Below the pieces are notes generated by a model. The model ran no database searches. It worked only from the letters and a program-made list of their open reading frames with translations, and was not told where the DNA came from. From Acidobacteriaceae bacterium (lineage in GTDB: Bacteria; Acidobacteriota; Terriglobia; Terriglobales; Acidobacteriaceae): a stretch of 6,435 bases of DNA. This document shows positions 1 to 5,379 of this stretch, piece by piece. The DNA lies in contig PLKU01000214.1 of assembly GCA_003140705.1 (NCBI GenBank), positions 2,969 through 9,403 of the forward strand, read 5' to 3'. The first letter of the stretch is position 1. Each line of letters starts with the position of its first letter. Both the position numbers and the translations under genes were made by a program.

Positions 1-817
1 GCGCCGGCATTCCTTGCGCGAGCCATCCGGCAATCACCTTATACTCCGGCGAACCGACATCGAAGCGCCTTCCGCCGCCATGCGATATTGTGAGCGTCGG
101 CTTCAGAAGGATCAGGCTTCTGGCAGGTTCGATCGGATCGGTACGCCGGCCGAGGGCCTGATGCGTGAGCGTGTAATAGTCTGTGCTCGGGTCATATCCG
201 CGCAGCGTGAGCTTGAAGCCATTTTTCCCCGCAGCAGCACCGTGGCATGGCCCTGAGTTACAGCCCATCTTCGTCATCACCGGCAGCACATCGTTGCGAA
301 AGCTCCAGTTGGAAGTGGCCGCGTAATGGTTGACGATCAAGGGCGCAGTAGCTCGATGGCCCTGGACGGTTACGGTAACGATCGCCTGGCCATCACCCTG
401 GGGGAAGGCAACGCCGTCCTTATCTACCTTGACGATCGTAAGGTCGGAGACGGCAATCATCGCACGCGAAGTCAGTTCCTCTTGATGGCCATCGGCAAAT
501 GTTCCCTCGACAAGAAGCCGCTGGCTGTATCGCGGGCCAGTGATGGAGATTGAAGATGGAAGGATTGCAATCTTCGCCAGCAAAGCAAGCGAAGAATTGC
601 TTGGCCTGCCTGGCTGTGCCGACTTCACAATGTTGGCTGAAGTGAGACCTTCACCCCCGGGCTTCGACATATCTGACGGATGGTACGGAGAATCGGTGAG
701 CGCCCGTCCATGCGGAAGCGATGGGGTCTGCCCCGCGATAGAATCGAGAATGACGTACGAGACCGAGAACCCAACGGTCAGCGCGACGAGCAGTAAACAC
801 TTGCGAGGCTCCATCAT
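1..817 (-). CDS. Big_2 domain / CX4CH-motif protein of the DUF1549-DUF1553 type, 5' part only (runs off left edge)
   Basis: The minus strand is open without a stop from an ATG at 817 to the window edge (272 codons, C-terminus missing). Residues 8-29 are hydrophobic, a likely signal peptide or membrane anchor. Residues about 84-163 look like a Big_2 Ig-like fold (strands around ILPSSISITG, LLVEGTFADG and QAIVTVTVQGHRATAPLIV). Next comes CNSGPCHG at 186-193 (C186, C191, H192), a CX4CH c-type-haem-like motif, then GKNGFKLTLRGYDP at 197-210 and a LKP..SHGGG.RF..GSPEY block at 238-259. This order is typical of large planctomycete/acidobacterial proteins that continue into DUF1549 and DUF1553; those domains would lie outside the window, so the family name is inferred from the N-terminal part. 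Two adjacent ATGs (817, 814) are possible starts; AAGGA at 820-824 fits the second better (6-base spacing). It lies 78 bases behind the DUF1501 gene, the usual partner of this family. Haem binding and substrate are unproven. Confidence 0.82.
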   Translation of the reverse strand, partial: MMEPRKCLLLVALTVGFSVSYVILDSIAGQTPSLPHGRALTDSPYHPSDMSKPGGEGLTSANIVKSAQPGRPSNSSLALLAKIAILPSSISITGPRYSQRLLVEGTFADGHQEELTSRAMIAVSDLTIVKVDKDGVAFPQGDGQAIVTVTVQGHRATAPLIVNHYAATSNWSFRNDVLPVMTKMGCNSGPCHGAAAGKNGFKLTLRGYDPSTDYYTLTHQALGRRTDPIEPARSLILLKPTLTISHGGGRRFDVGSPEYKVIAGWLAQGMPA

Positions 818-819
818 TC

Positions 820-824
820 ATCCT
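820..824 (-). promoter_or_regulatory. Ribosome binding site of the Big_2/CX4CH gene
   Basis: AAGGA on the minus strand lies 3 bases before the ATG at 817 and 6 bases before the ATG at 814. The spacing favours 814 as the working start, which would shorten the protein by one residue. Confidence 0.5.
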
Positions 825-852
825 TCATGCCGCAAGGAAAAGCCATCAATCC

Positions 853-876
853 GGCATAGCAACTGAGGCATAGCCT
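853..876. repeat. Short direct repeat with a small palindrome between the two exported-protein genes
   Basis: GGCATAGC occurs at 853-860 and again at 867-874 (14-base period). The second copy lies inside AGGCATAGCCT (866-876), a perfect AGGC/GCCT inverted repeat with a 3-base centre. It sits in the 78-base gap after the DUF1501 stop codon. The stem is too short and has no T-run, so I do not call a terminator. It may be chance. Confidence 0.3.
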
Positions 877-895
877 GTTTGCCCGCGATCTACGC

Positions 896-2275
896 CTAAA
901 CCAGCAACTCATCGATTGGGTCAAACCCGGTATCCACAAGCCGCACGTCGCGTCCTTGCGGAGTTTTCAATACCGTATCTACCGGAATGCCAAGGCACTT
1001 GTATACAGTAGCCGCGATGTGAGCGGGAGTTACTGGGCGGTCCTGAGGCGCCGCGCCGATTTGGTCCGAGGCGCCGACAATCTGCCCGCCCTTGACCCCG
1101 CCTCCCGCGAAAACGACGGTCCAACACTGCGGCCAGTGATCGCGACCTCCGGCGGGATTGATGCGCGGCGTGCGTCCGAATTCGCCGGTTGCAAGGACCA
1201 GCGTGGTATCGAGCAGCCCGATCCGGCTCAAGTCTTCAAGCAGTGAACTGTAAGCATTATCAAACATCGGGCCTACCAAGTCGCTGTAGCAGCTAATCGG
1301 ACTGAAAGGAGCTGAGCCGTGAATGTCCCAGGTTATATCGTTAAAAACGGTTTCAAACATGTTGAGGGTTACGAAGCGAACGCCTCTCTCCACTAGCCGG
1401 CGCGCCAACAGGCAACCCTGGCCAAAACGATTCATACCGTATCGTTTACGGACATCTTCCGGTTCCTGGGAGAGTTCGAAGGCCTCACGCGCCTTCGCGG
1501 AAGTCATCAGAGTGTACGCCTGATTGAATGTCGAATCCATCAGCTTCGAATCCTGATTCGAGTCCTCGAAGTATTGAACTGATTTGTCGACTTCCTGGCG
1601 CCAGCTTCGCCGACGATCGACGCGGACGGCCGAAATGTAATCGGGCGGGAGCAAGTCCGGTACCTTGAAGTTGGGATCCGCGGGATCGGCATTCAATACA
1701 AAGGGATCGAACCCCTTTCCGAGAAAGCCGGCGGTATCGCCGTGCGGCAAATTACCGCCAAGCTGTCCGATGGGGTAGGGGAGCAGGACGTTGGGAGGCA
1801 TATCCCCGAGCGGCCCCTTTTCAAACCGAAGCACCGAACCAAAATTCGGCGACTCAAGACCGCCCTGAAACAGCCTTCCTGTCTGCATCATCTGGCATCC
1901 GGTGTCATGTACCGCGGCCGCTGTATGGTAGACCGAGCGCAAAAGGGCAAACTTGTCGGCGTGCTTTGCCATGCGGGGAAAGATTTCAGAGATCTCGATC
2001 CCGGATACGTTGGTCTTGATTGGTTTGAAGGGCCCTCGAATGGAGGCCGGGGCATCCGGCTTCATGTCCCACGTATCGAGTTGGCTCGGGCCGCCCACGA
2101 GCATCAATTGAATGCAGCTGACATCCTTGCCCGGCTTCATCGCCCCCATCGCCTTGAGACGGAGAAACTGGGGCATTGACAGTCCCAGGAATGTGAGCGA
2201 TCCGGCGTGAAGAAAGTCCCGGCGCGTGACACCGTCGCAGAAGTGAACCCTTTTGTCGGCGTCAAGCCTGAACAT
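896..2275 (-). CDS. Tat-exported DUF1501 family protein
   Basis: 459 residues from the preferred start. The N-terminus carries a twin-arginine signal: TRRDFLHAG at 17-25, followed by the hydrophobic stretch SLTFLGLSMPQFL. The body matches DUF1501 (PF07394), which belongs to the alkaline-phosphatase/sulfatase-like superfamily. Landmarks are QLMLVGGPSQLDTWDMKP at 56-73, RSVYHTAAAVHD at 113-124, ATGEFGRTP at 362-370, GGRDHWP at 376-382 and GGGVKGGQIVGASD at 391-404. Length is normal and the reading frame is intact. The longest frame begins at 2302, but the ATG at 2275 has a good Shine-Dalgarno and gives the family's usual MFRLD-type N-terminus, so I choose it. The fold suggests a metal-dependent hydrolase, yet no substrate is established for this family; I infer export as a folded protein across the inner membrane. 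It precedes the Big_2/CX4CH gene in the same direction, a recurrent pairing in these phyla and probably one operon. Confidence 0.93.
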   Translation of the reverse strand: MFRLDADKRVHFCDGVTRRDFLHAGSLTFLGLSMPQFLRLKAMGAMKPGKDVSCIQLMLVGGPSQLDTWDMKPDAPASIRGPFKPIKTNVSGIEISEIFPRMAKHADKFALLRSVYHTAAAVHDTGCQMMQTGRLFQGGLESPNFGSVLRFEKGPLGDMPPNVLLPYPIGQLGGNLPHGDTAGFLGKGFDPFVLNADPADPNFKVPDLLPPDYISAVRVDRRRSWRQEVDKSVQYFEDSNQDSKLMDSTFNQAYTLMTSAKAREAFELSQEPEDVRKRYGMNRFGQGCLLARRLVERGVRFVTLNMFETVFNDITWDIHGSAPFSPISCYSDLVGPMFDNAYSSLLEDLSRIGLLDTTLVLATGEFGRTPRINPAGGRDHWPQCWTVVFAGGGVKGGQIVGASDQIGAAPQDRPVTPAHIAATVYKCLGIPVDTVLKTPQGRDVRLVDTGFDPIDELLV

Positions 2276-2282
2276 TGTCTTT

Positions 2283-2287
2283 TCCTT
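2283..2287 (-). promoter_or_regulatory. Ribosome binding site deciding the DUF1501 start
   Basis: AAGGA on the minus strand is followed by a 7-base spacer (AAAGACA) and the ATG at 2275. The upstream in-frame ATG at 2302 has no comparable purine-rich site and would add nine charged residues before the conserved N-terminus. Confidence 0.7.
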
Positions 2288-2354
2288 ATGATGACAGCGC
2301 ACTTTCGGTTAGAAGAGTAACGCAGATACCGAGCCGGCAAGCCTCACCTTTGAG

Positions 2355-2391
2355 CCGCTGTGGAAGCGGTCCCGGCGAATGAATCGCTTCC
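2355..2391. repeat. Overlapping inverted repeats upstream of the DUF1501 gene
   Basis: GGAAGCG (2362-2368) and CGCTTCC (2385-2391) form a perfect 7-base inverted repeat with a 16-base spacer. CCGCT (2355-2359) and AGCGG (2365-2369) form a second 5-base pair with a 5-base loop. Both use bases 2365-2368, so the two hairpins exclude each other. They lie about 80-115 bases upstream of the DUF1501 start and could be an operator or leader structure; function is unproven. Confidence 0.35.
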
Positions 2392-2650
2392 GATGCGGGA
2401 ATCCCCTGCCCCGATTCCTGATCGCCGCTCTCATGGCCATCCCATCGCGCAAAGCACATCTGGCCCCGCATCTCAGTCTGCAATCCCATTCGAGCCGAAT
2501 CCTAGTCCATTACGAGTATCGCCGTCCAGCCTTTTCGAAATGACAGAAAGCGCTGTTGTCGAAGCTCAAAATGAGAAGACCGGTTGACAAATGGCGGCAC
2601 AAGAGACAAGTTCCCACGTCTTCTGGCGCTTGACAGAGCGGCAGGACGAT

Positions 2651-2667
2651 AGGTGCACGGAACACCT
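2651..2667. repeat. Small inverted repeat directly after the htpG stop codon
   Basis: AGGTG (2651-2655) and CACCT (2663-2667) flank a 7-base loop, ending right against the htpG TAG stop. There is no T-tract downstream on the minus strand, so it is a poor candidate for an intrinsic terminator. Confidence 0.25.
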
Positions 2668-4533
2668 CTAAATGGAGAGATTCAGGATCCGATTGAGGCG
2701 CTGGACGAAGGCGACCGGGTCCTGGAGTTGAACTCCTTCCATAAGGAGTGCCTGATCAAGAAGCAGCCAGGATGCGTCCTCTACGACGGCATCATCGATA
2801 CGGGCTAACAGTTTTTTCACGATCTCGTGATCAGGATTGATCTCCAGGGTAGGTTTGGGCGCGGGGATCTCTTTTTGGCCCATGGCACGTAGCATCTGTT
2901 GCATCTGGATGGAGGGTTCTTCTTCGTCGGAGACGATGCAGGAAGGGCTATCTGCGAGGCGCACGGATACTCGAACGTCCTTGACGCGATCGCCGAGCGT
3001 GGCCTTCAGCTTATCGATCAGGGGCTTCATCCCTTCGGCCTTGTCGGGCCCGGCTTCACCTTTCAGGTCTTCGCTCGTAGAGGATTTGTTGACCGCCTTG
3101 AGGTCGATGTCGCCGTACTTATCAATGCCGGAGAATACAATTTCATCAAAATCGTCATCGAGAACGAGAACTTCAAGATCCTTCTTCCTGTAGATCTCGA
3201 GCAGTGGCGATGTCCGGAGCAGAGATTCAGCGCCGCCGGTGATGTAGTAAATGCTTTTCTGCCCCTCCTTCATGCGTGACTTCACGTCGGCGAGACTGGT
3301 GAGACCGACCACAGTTGTGGACTTGAAGCGGATGAGTTCGAGGAGCGTTTCGCGATTGGCGAAGTCGCTGTAGAGGCCTTCCTTGAGGGGACGGTTGTAC
3401 TCGGCGATGAACTTCAGATACTGCTCGGGCAGGCTGGCCGAGATGTTCTTCAGCTCGGAGAGGATCTTCTTGACGCTGGACATGCGGATGCTGGTGAGTA
3501 CGCGATTCTGCTGCAGAATCTCGCGGCTGACGTTGAGGGGAAGATCTTCGCTATCAATGATGCCGCGGATGAAGCGCAAATACTGCGGTAGAAGCTCCCT
3601 GGTATCGTCCAAAATGAAGACGCGCTTGACGTAGAGCTTGACGCCGGCCTTGTACTCAGCCTGGTAGAGGTCGAGTGGAGCCTTTGAGGGCACGTAGAAA
3701 AGCGTGGTGTATTCAAGGCTCCCCTCGGCCTTGGTGTGAAACCAGAAAAGAGGGTCTTCGGAATCGCCAGTGATGGATTTGTAGAGCTCCTTGTATCCCT
3801 CTTCGGTGATTTCGCTCTTGGGCCGGCGCCAGAGGGCGCTGGCCAAATTGACTTGTTCAGTGGTGCGGGTATTGATGGATCTCTTTTCTTCTACGTTCCA
3901 ATCGCTCTTTTCGTAGGTGAGGAAGATGGGAAAAGCGATGTGGTTGGAGTACTTCTTCACGATCTCTTGCAAACGCCAGCTGTTGGCGTAATGCTTCCCT
4001 TCCTCGTTGAAGTGGAGAAGCACCGTTGTACCGGCGGCGGCTCGCTCCGCGGGTTCGATGTCGAATCCTGTTTGGCCATCACTGACCCAGCGCCAAGCTT
4101 GTTCTTCACCCGCTTTCCGCGAGAGTACTTCAATACGGTCGGCCACCATGAATGCACTGTAGAAGCCAACGCCAAACTGGCCAATCAGATTCGAATCCCG
4201 CCTTGCATCGCCAGAGAGCTGAGAGAGGAAGTTCTTGGTGCCGGAGCGGGCAATAGTGCCCAGGTGTGAAACCAGATCCTCCTCATTCATGCCAATGCCG
4301 GTGTCGGCAATGGTGAGGGTCTTGGTCTCATCGTCCAGCTCCAGGTCAATCCGTGGATTGAATGAGAGGGGCTTGTAAGCCTCATCGACAAGCGTCAAGT
4401 GGCGGAGCTTATCGAGTGCATCGGAGGAGTTGGAGATGAGCTCCCTGAGGAAGATCTCAGGATGCGAATAAAGGGAGTGGACGATCAGTTGCAGCAGCTG
4501 GTTGACTTCGGTCTGGAATTCGCGTTTTGACAT
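2668..4533 (-). CDS. htpG: Molecular chaperone HtpG (bacterial Hsp90)
   Basis: 621 residues, close to the usual bacterial length (E. coli 624). It is a cytosolic homodimeric ATP-dependent chaperone that remodels client proteins, commonly with DnaK. The N-terminal GHKL ATPase domain (about 1-215) shows FLRELISNSSDALDKLR at 28-44 with the catalytic Glu31 and Mg-binding Asn35, DTGIGM at 77-82 with the adenine-binding Asp77, GTIARSGTKNF at 92-102, the lid-region GQFGVGFYSAF at 118-128, and GTTVLLHF at 168-175. The middle domain (about 220-490) carries LPLNVSREILQQNR at 331-344; Arg337 corresponds to the arginine that contacts the ATP gamma-phosphate. The C-terminal dimerisation domain runs to the end and lacks a eukaryotic MEEVD tail. 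All key residues are present and the frame is intact. The ATG at 4533 has a strong ribosome binding site. It is transcribed away from the molybdenum hydroxylase genes and stands alone rather than with other chaperones. Confidence 0.98.
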   Translation of the reverse strand: MSKREFQTEVNQLLQLIVHSLYSHPEIFLRELISNSSDALDKLRHLTLVDEAYKPLSFNPRIDLELDDETKTLTIADTGIGMNEEDLVSHLGTIARSGTKNFLSQLSGDARRDSNLIGQFGVGFYSAFMVADRIEVLSRKAGEEQAWRWVSDGQTGFDIEPAERAAAGTTVLLHFNEEGKHYANSWRLQEIVKKYSNHIAFPIFLTYEKSDWNVEEKRSINTRTTEQVNLASALWRRPKSEITEEGYKELYKSITGDSEDPLFWFHTKAEGSLEYTTLFYVPSKAPLDLYQAEYKAGVKLYVKRVFILDDTRELLPQYLRFIRGIIDSEDLPLNVSREILQQNRVLTSIRMSSVKKILSELKNISASLPEQYLKFIAEYNRPLKEGLYSDFANRETLLELIRFKSTTVVGLTSLADVKSRMKEGQKSIYYITGGAESLLRTSPLLEIYRKKDLEVLVLDDDFDEIVFSGIDKYGDIDLKAVNKSSTSEDLKGEAGPDKAEGMKPLIDKLKATLGDRVKDVRVSVRLADSPSCIVSDEEEPSIQMQQMLRAMGQKEIPAPKPTLEINPDHEIVKKLLARIDDAVVEDASWLLLDQALLMEGVQLQDPVAFVQRLNRILNLSI

Positions 4534-4540
4534 CTATTTC

Positions 4541-4548
4541 CCTCACCT
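4541..4548 (-). promoter_or_regulatory. Strong ribosome binding site of htpG
   Basis: AGGTGAGG on the minus strand, with 7 bases before the ATG at 4533, includes AGGTGA, a six-base match to the complement of the 16S rRNA 3' end. It fixes the htpG start. Confidence 0.75.
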
Positions 4549-4555
4549 ATGGATG

Positions 4556-4561
4556 AGTATA
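4556..4561 (-). promoter_or_regulatory. Possible -10 element for htpG
   Basis: TATACT on the minus strand matches five of six positions of the sigma70 -10 consensus and would give a very short leader of about 15-20 bases. No good -35 hexamer lies 16-18 bases upstream, so the call is weak. Confidence 0.3.
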
Positions 4562-4582
4562 AAACTACTGCAGCTTGGAGAA

Positions 4583-4620
4583 GGTTGGGCGACAACCGGC
4601 CAGTGTCACTTGGCGACAAG
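4583..4620. repeat. Pair of related small inverted repeats upstream of htpG
   Basis: GGTTG-GGCGA-CAACC at 4583-4597 and CTTG-GCGA-CAAG at 4609-4620 are two perfect small palindromes. They share the core TTG-GCGACAA, so they also form a direct repeat with a period of about 24 bases. They lie 50-90 bases before the htpG start, where a regulator could bind on one DNA face about two turns apart. They do not match CIRCE or the HspR HAIR sequence. Function is inferred from position and symmetry only. Confidence 0.4.
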
Positions 4621-4785
4621 AGGCTATGGCGCAAGTTGAGATTTTCGGTCCTCACTATCGGCGGAGCAAAATCTCTGCAACGTCTACCCTACAGGATTGA
4701 TGGGCATTCGGTTCATTGACTATGAAACTGAGCGAATGGATTGGATCCTGCCCTTGTTTGCCAGGAGGGTCCAAACACCGAGAAA

Positions 4786-4810
4786 TGCGCACGCATGCAT
4801 ATGCGGCGCA
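4786..4810. repeat. 10-pair inverted repeat upstream of the molybdenum hydroxylase operon
   Basis: Left arm TGCGC-A-CGCAT (4786-4796), 4-base loop GCAT, right arm ATGCGGCGCA (4801-4810). Ten base pairs form with a single bulged A at 4791. It is centred about 100 bases before the ATG at 4900. No T-run follows on the plus strand. It may be an operator for a divergent regulator or a leader hairpin; symmetry is seen, function is inferred. Confidence 0.45.
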
Positions 4811-4888
4811 AACAGGGCGTAAACTGAATTTGGCCGAATTGGCGTGCGGTATCCTGAATCTGGTTGGATCCCCCTAGAGGGTTGTATC

Positions 4889-4895
4889 CGAGGTG
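4889..4895 (+). promoter_or_regulatory. Ribosome binding site deciding the 2Fe-2S subunit start
   Basis: CGAGGTG ends 4 bases before the ATG at 4900 (6 bases counted from GAGG). In-frame TTG codons at 4864 and 4882 are possible but weaker starts, and the residues they would add are not typical of the family. Confidence 0.55.
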
Positions 4896-4899
4896 TGGG

Positions 4900-5379
4900 A
4901 TGGGCGATTTTGTTTTAAACGTGAACGGTTCAGACGTCCGCGTAAACGCCTCCCGTGAGGAGACCCTGCTCTCTGTACTGCGCAACCGGCTCAATCTGAC
5001 TGGGACCAAGTACGGCTGTGGTGAGGGCCAGTGCGGGGCCTGCACGGTGCTACTCGAAGGAAAGGCAACCCGCTCCTGCCTGGTCCCAATCGGGTCGGCG
5101 GCTAATTCGAAAATACTCACCGTTGAAGGCCTGGAGCGGGACGGCATTCTCAGCCCAGTGCAACAAGCATTCCTTGCCCAAGGCGCATTTCAGTGCGGCT
5201 ACTGCACTTCCGGCATGGTAGTTCGTGCAACTTCTCTGCTGCGTGAAAACCACAATCCTAGCGAGGAACAGATCGTCGAGGCGTTGGAAGGAAACATCTG
5301 TCGTTGTGGCACCTATCCGCGCATCGTTGAAGCGGTCAAGCTTGCTGCGCGGCTTCAAAGCAAAGGGGCGGGCCGATGA
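4900..5379 (+). CDS. 2Fe-2S subunit of a xanthine dehydrogenase / isoquinoline 1-oxidoreductase (IorA)-family molybdenum hydroxylase
   Basis: 159 residues, the normal size for this small subunit. The N-terminal plant-ferredoxin-like domain (about 1-75) binds one 2Fe-2S cluster through C40, C45, C48 and C60 (YGCGEGQCGACTV). The C-terminal helical domain (about 76-152) binds the second through C99, C102, C134 and C136 (FQCGYCTSGM and GNICRCGTYPRI). All eight ligands are present. The subunit passes electrons from the molybdenum site in the next gene's product to an acceptor. Its stop overlaps the next start by four bases (ATGA), so the two are translationally coupled. It has no signal peptide of its own; in this family it is thought to be carried across the membrane with the Tat-tagged large subunit. 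The exact substrate cannot be told from sequence: the whole family of heterocycle and aldehyde oxidoreductases shares this subunit. Confidence 0.95.
   Translation: MGDFVLNVNGSDVRVNASREETLLSVLRNRLNLTGTKYGCGEGQCGACTVLLEGKATRSCLVPIGSAANSKILTVEGLERDGILSPVQQAFLAQGAFQCGYCTSGMVVRATSLLRENHNPSEEQIVEALEGNICRCGTYPRIVEAVKLAARLQSKGAGR

Larger units (their letters stand above)
2276..2667. other. Non-coding stretch between htpG and the DUF1501 gene
   Basis: These 392 bases hold no convincing gene. Open frames of 67-75 codons exist on both strands, but they lack ribosome binding sites and recognisable protein motifs, and some start with GTG or TTG. The stretch must hold the 3' end of the htpG transcript and probably the promoter for the DUF1501 gene, but I could not find a good -35/-10 pair. 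The length argues against simple co-transcription with htpG. Short inverted repeats at 2355-2391 and 2651-2667 are listed separately. Confidence 0.6.
4541..4564 (-). promoter_or_regulatory. Candidate hairpin covering the htpG ribosome binding site (possible RNA thermometer)
   Basis: On the minus strand CTCA (4557-4554) can pair with TGAG (4545-4542), and after one bulged T (4553) CC (4552-4551) can pair with GG (4547-4546), closing a 3-base ATA loop. The 6-pair bulged stem would hide the Shine-Dalgarno. A further TTT/AAA pairing is possible outside an internal loop. A weakly stable, bulged SD-occluding hairpin is the general design of RNA thermometers in heat-shock genes; here it is only inference. 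It would be excluded if transcription starts at the candidate -10 at 4556-4561. Confidence 0.3.
4534..4899. other. Divergent intergenic region between htpG and the molybdenum hydroxylase genes
   Basis: 366 bases without a supported gene. A 144-codon minus-strand frame across its right part is a shadow that runs into the 2Fe-2S gene. The region must hold promoters for both directions. On the left are the htpG ribosome binding site, candidate hairpin, -10 and paired palindromes; on the right is a 10-pair inverted repeat at 4786-4810. On the plus strand TTGACT at 4716-4721 resembles a -35, but no -10 lies at the right distance. Confidence 0.65.

Noticed and set aside
14..866. Three plus-strand open frames of 75-108 codons at the left edge
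   Set aside because: The minus strand carries one uninterrupted frame with clear protein motifs through the same bases, so these are shadows of it.
2137..2340. 67-codon minus-strand frame with TTG start behind AGGTGAGG (2342-2349)
   Set aside because: The purine-rich site is almost directly against the start, the frame runs out of phase into the DUF1501 gene, and the peptide has no motif.
2286..2587. Small open frames on both strands in the gap between htpG and DUF1501
   Set aside because: They have no ribosome binding site and no protein motif, and their composition is like translated non-coding DNA.
2651..2667. Intrinsic terminator for htpG
   Set aside because: The stem has only 5 pairs with a 7-base loop and no following T-run on the transcribed strand.
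3736..4269. 177-codon plus-strand open frame opposite htpG
   Set aside because: It lies wholly inside htpG, whose protein is conserved over its full length, and it shows no known motif. It is a frame shadow.
4713..5147. 144-codon minus-strand frame across the divergent intergenic region
   Set aside because: It overlaps the conserved 2Fe-2S gene on the other strand and its product has no recognisable motif.
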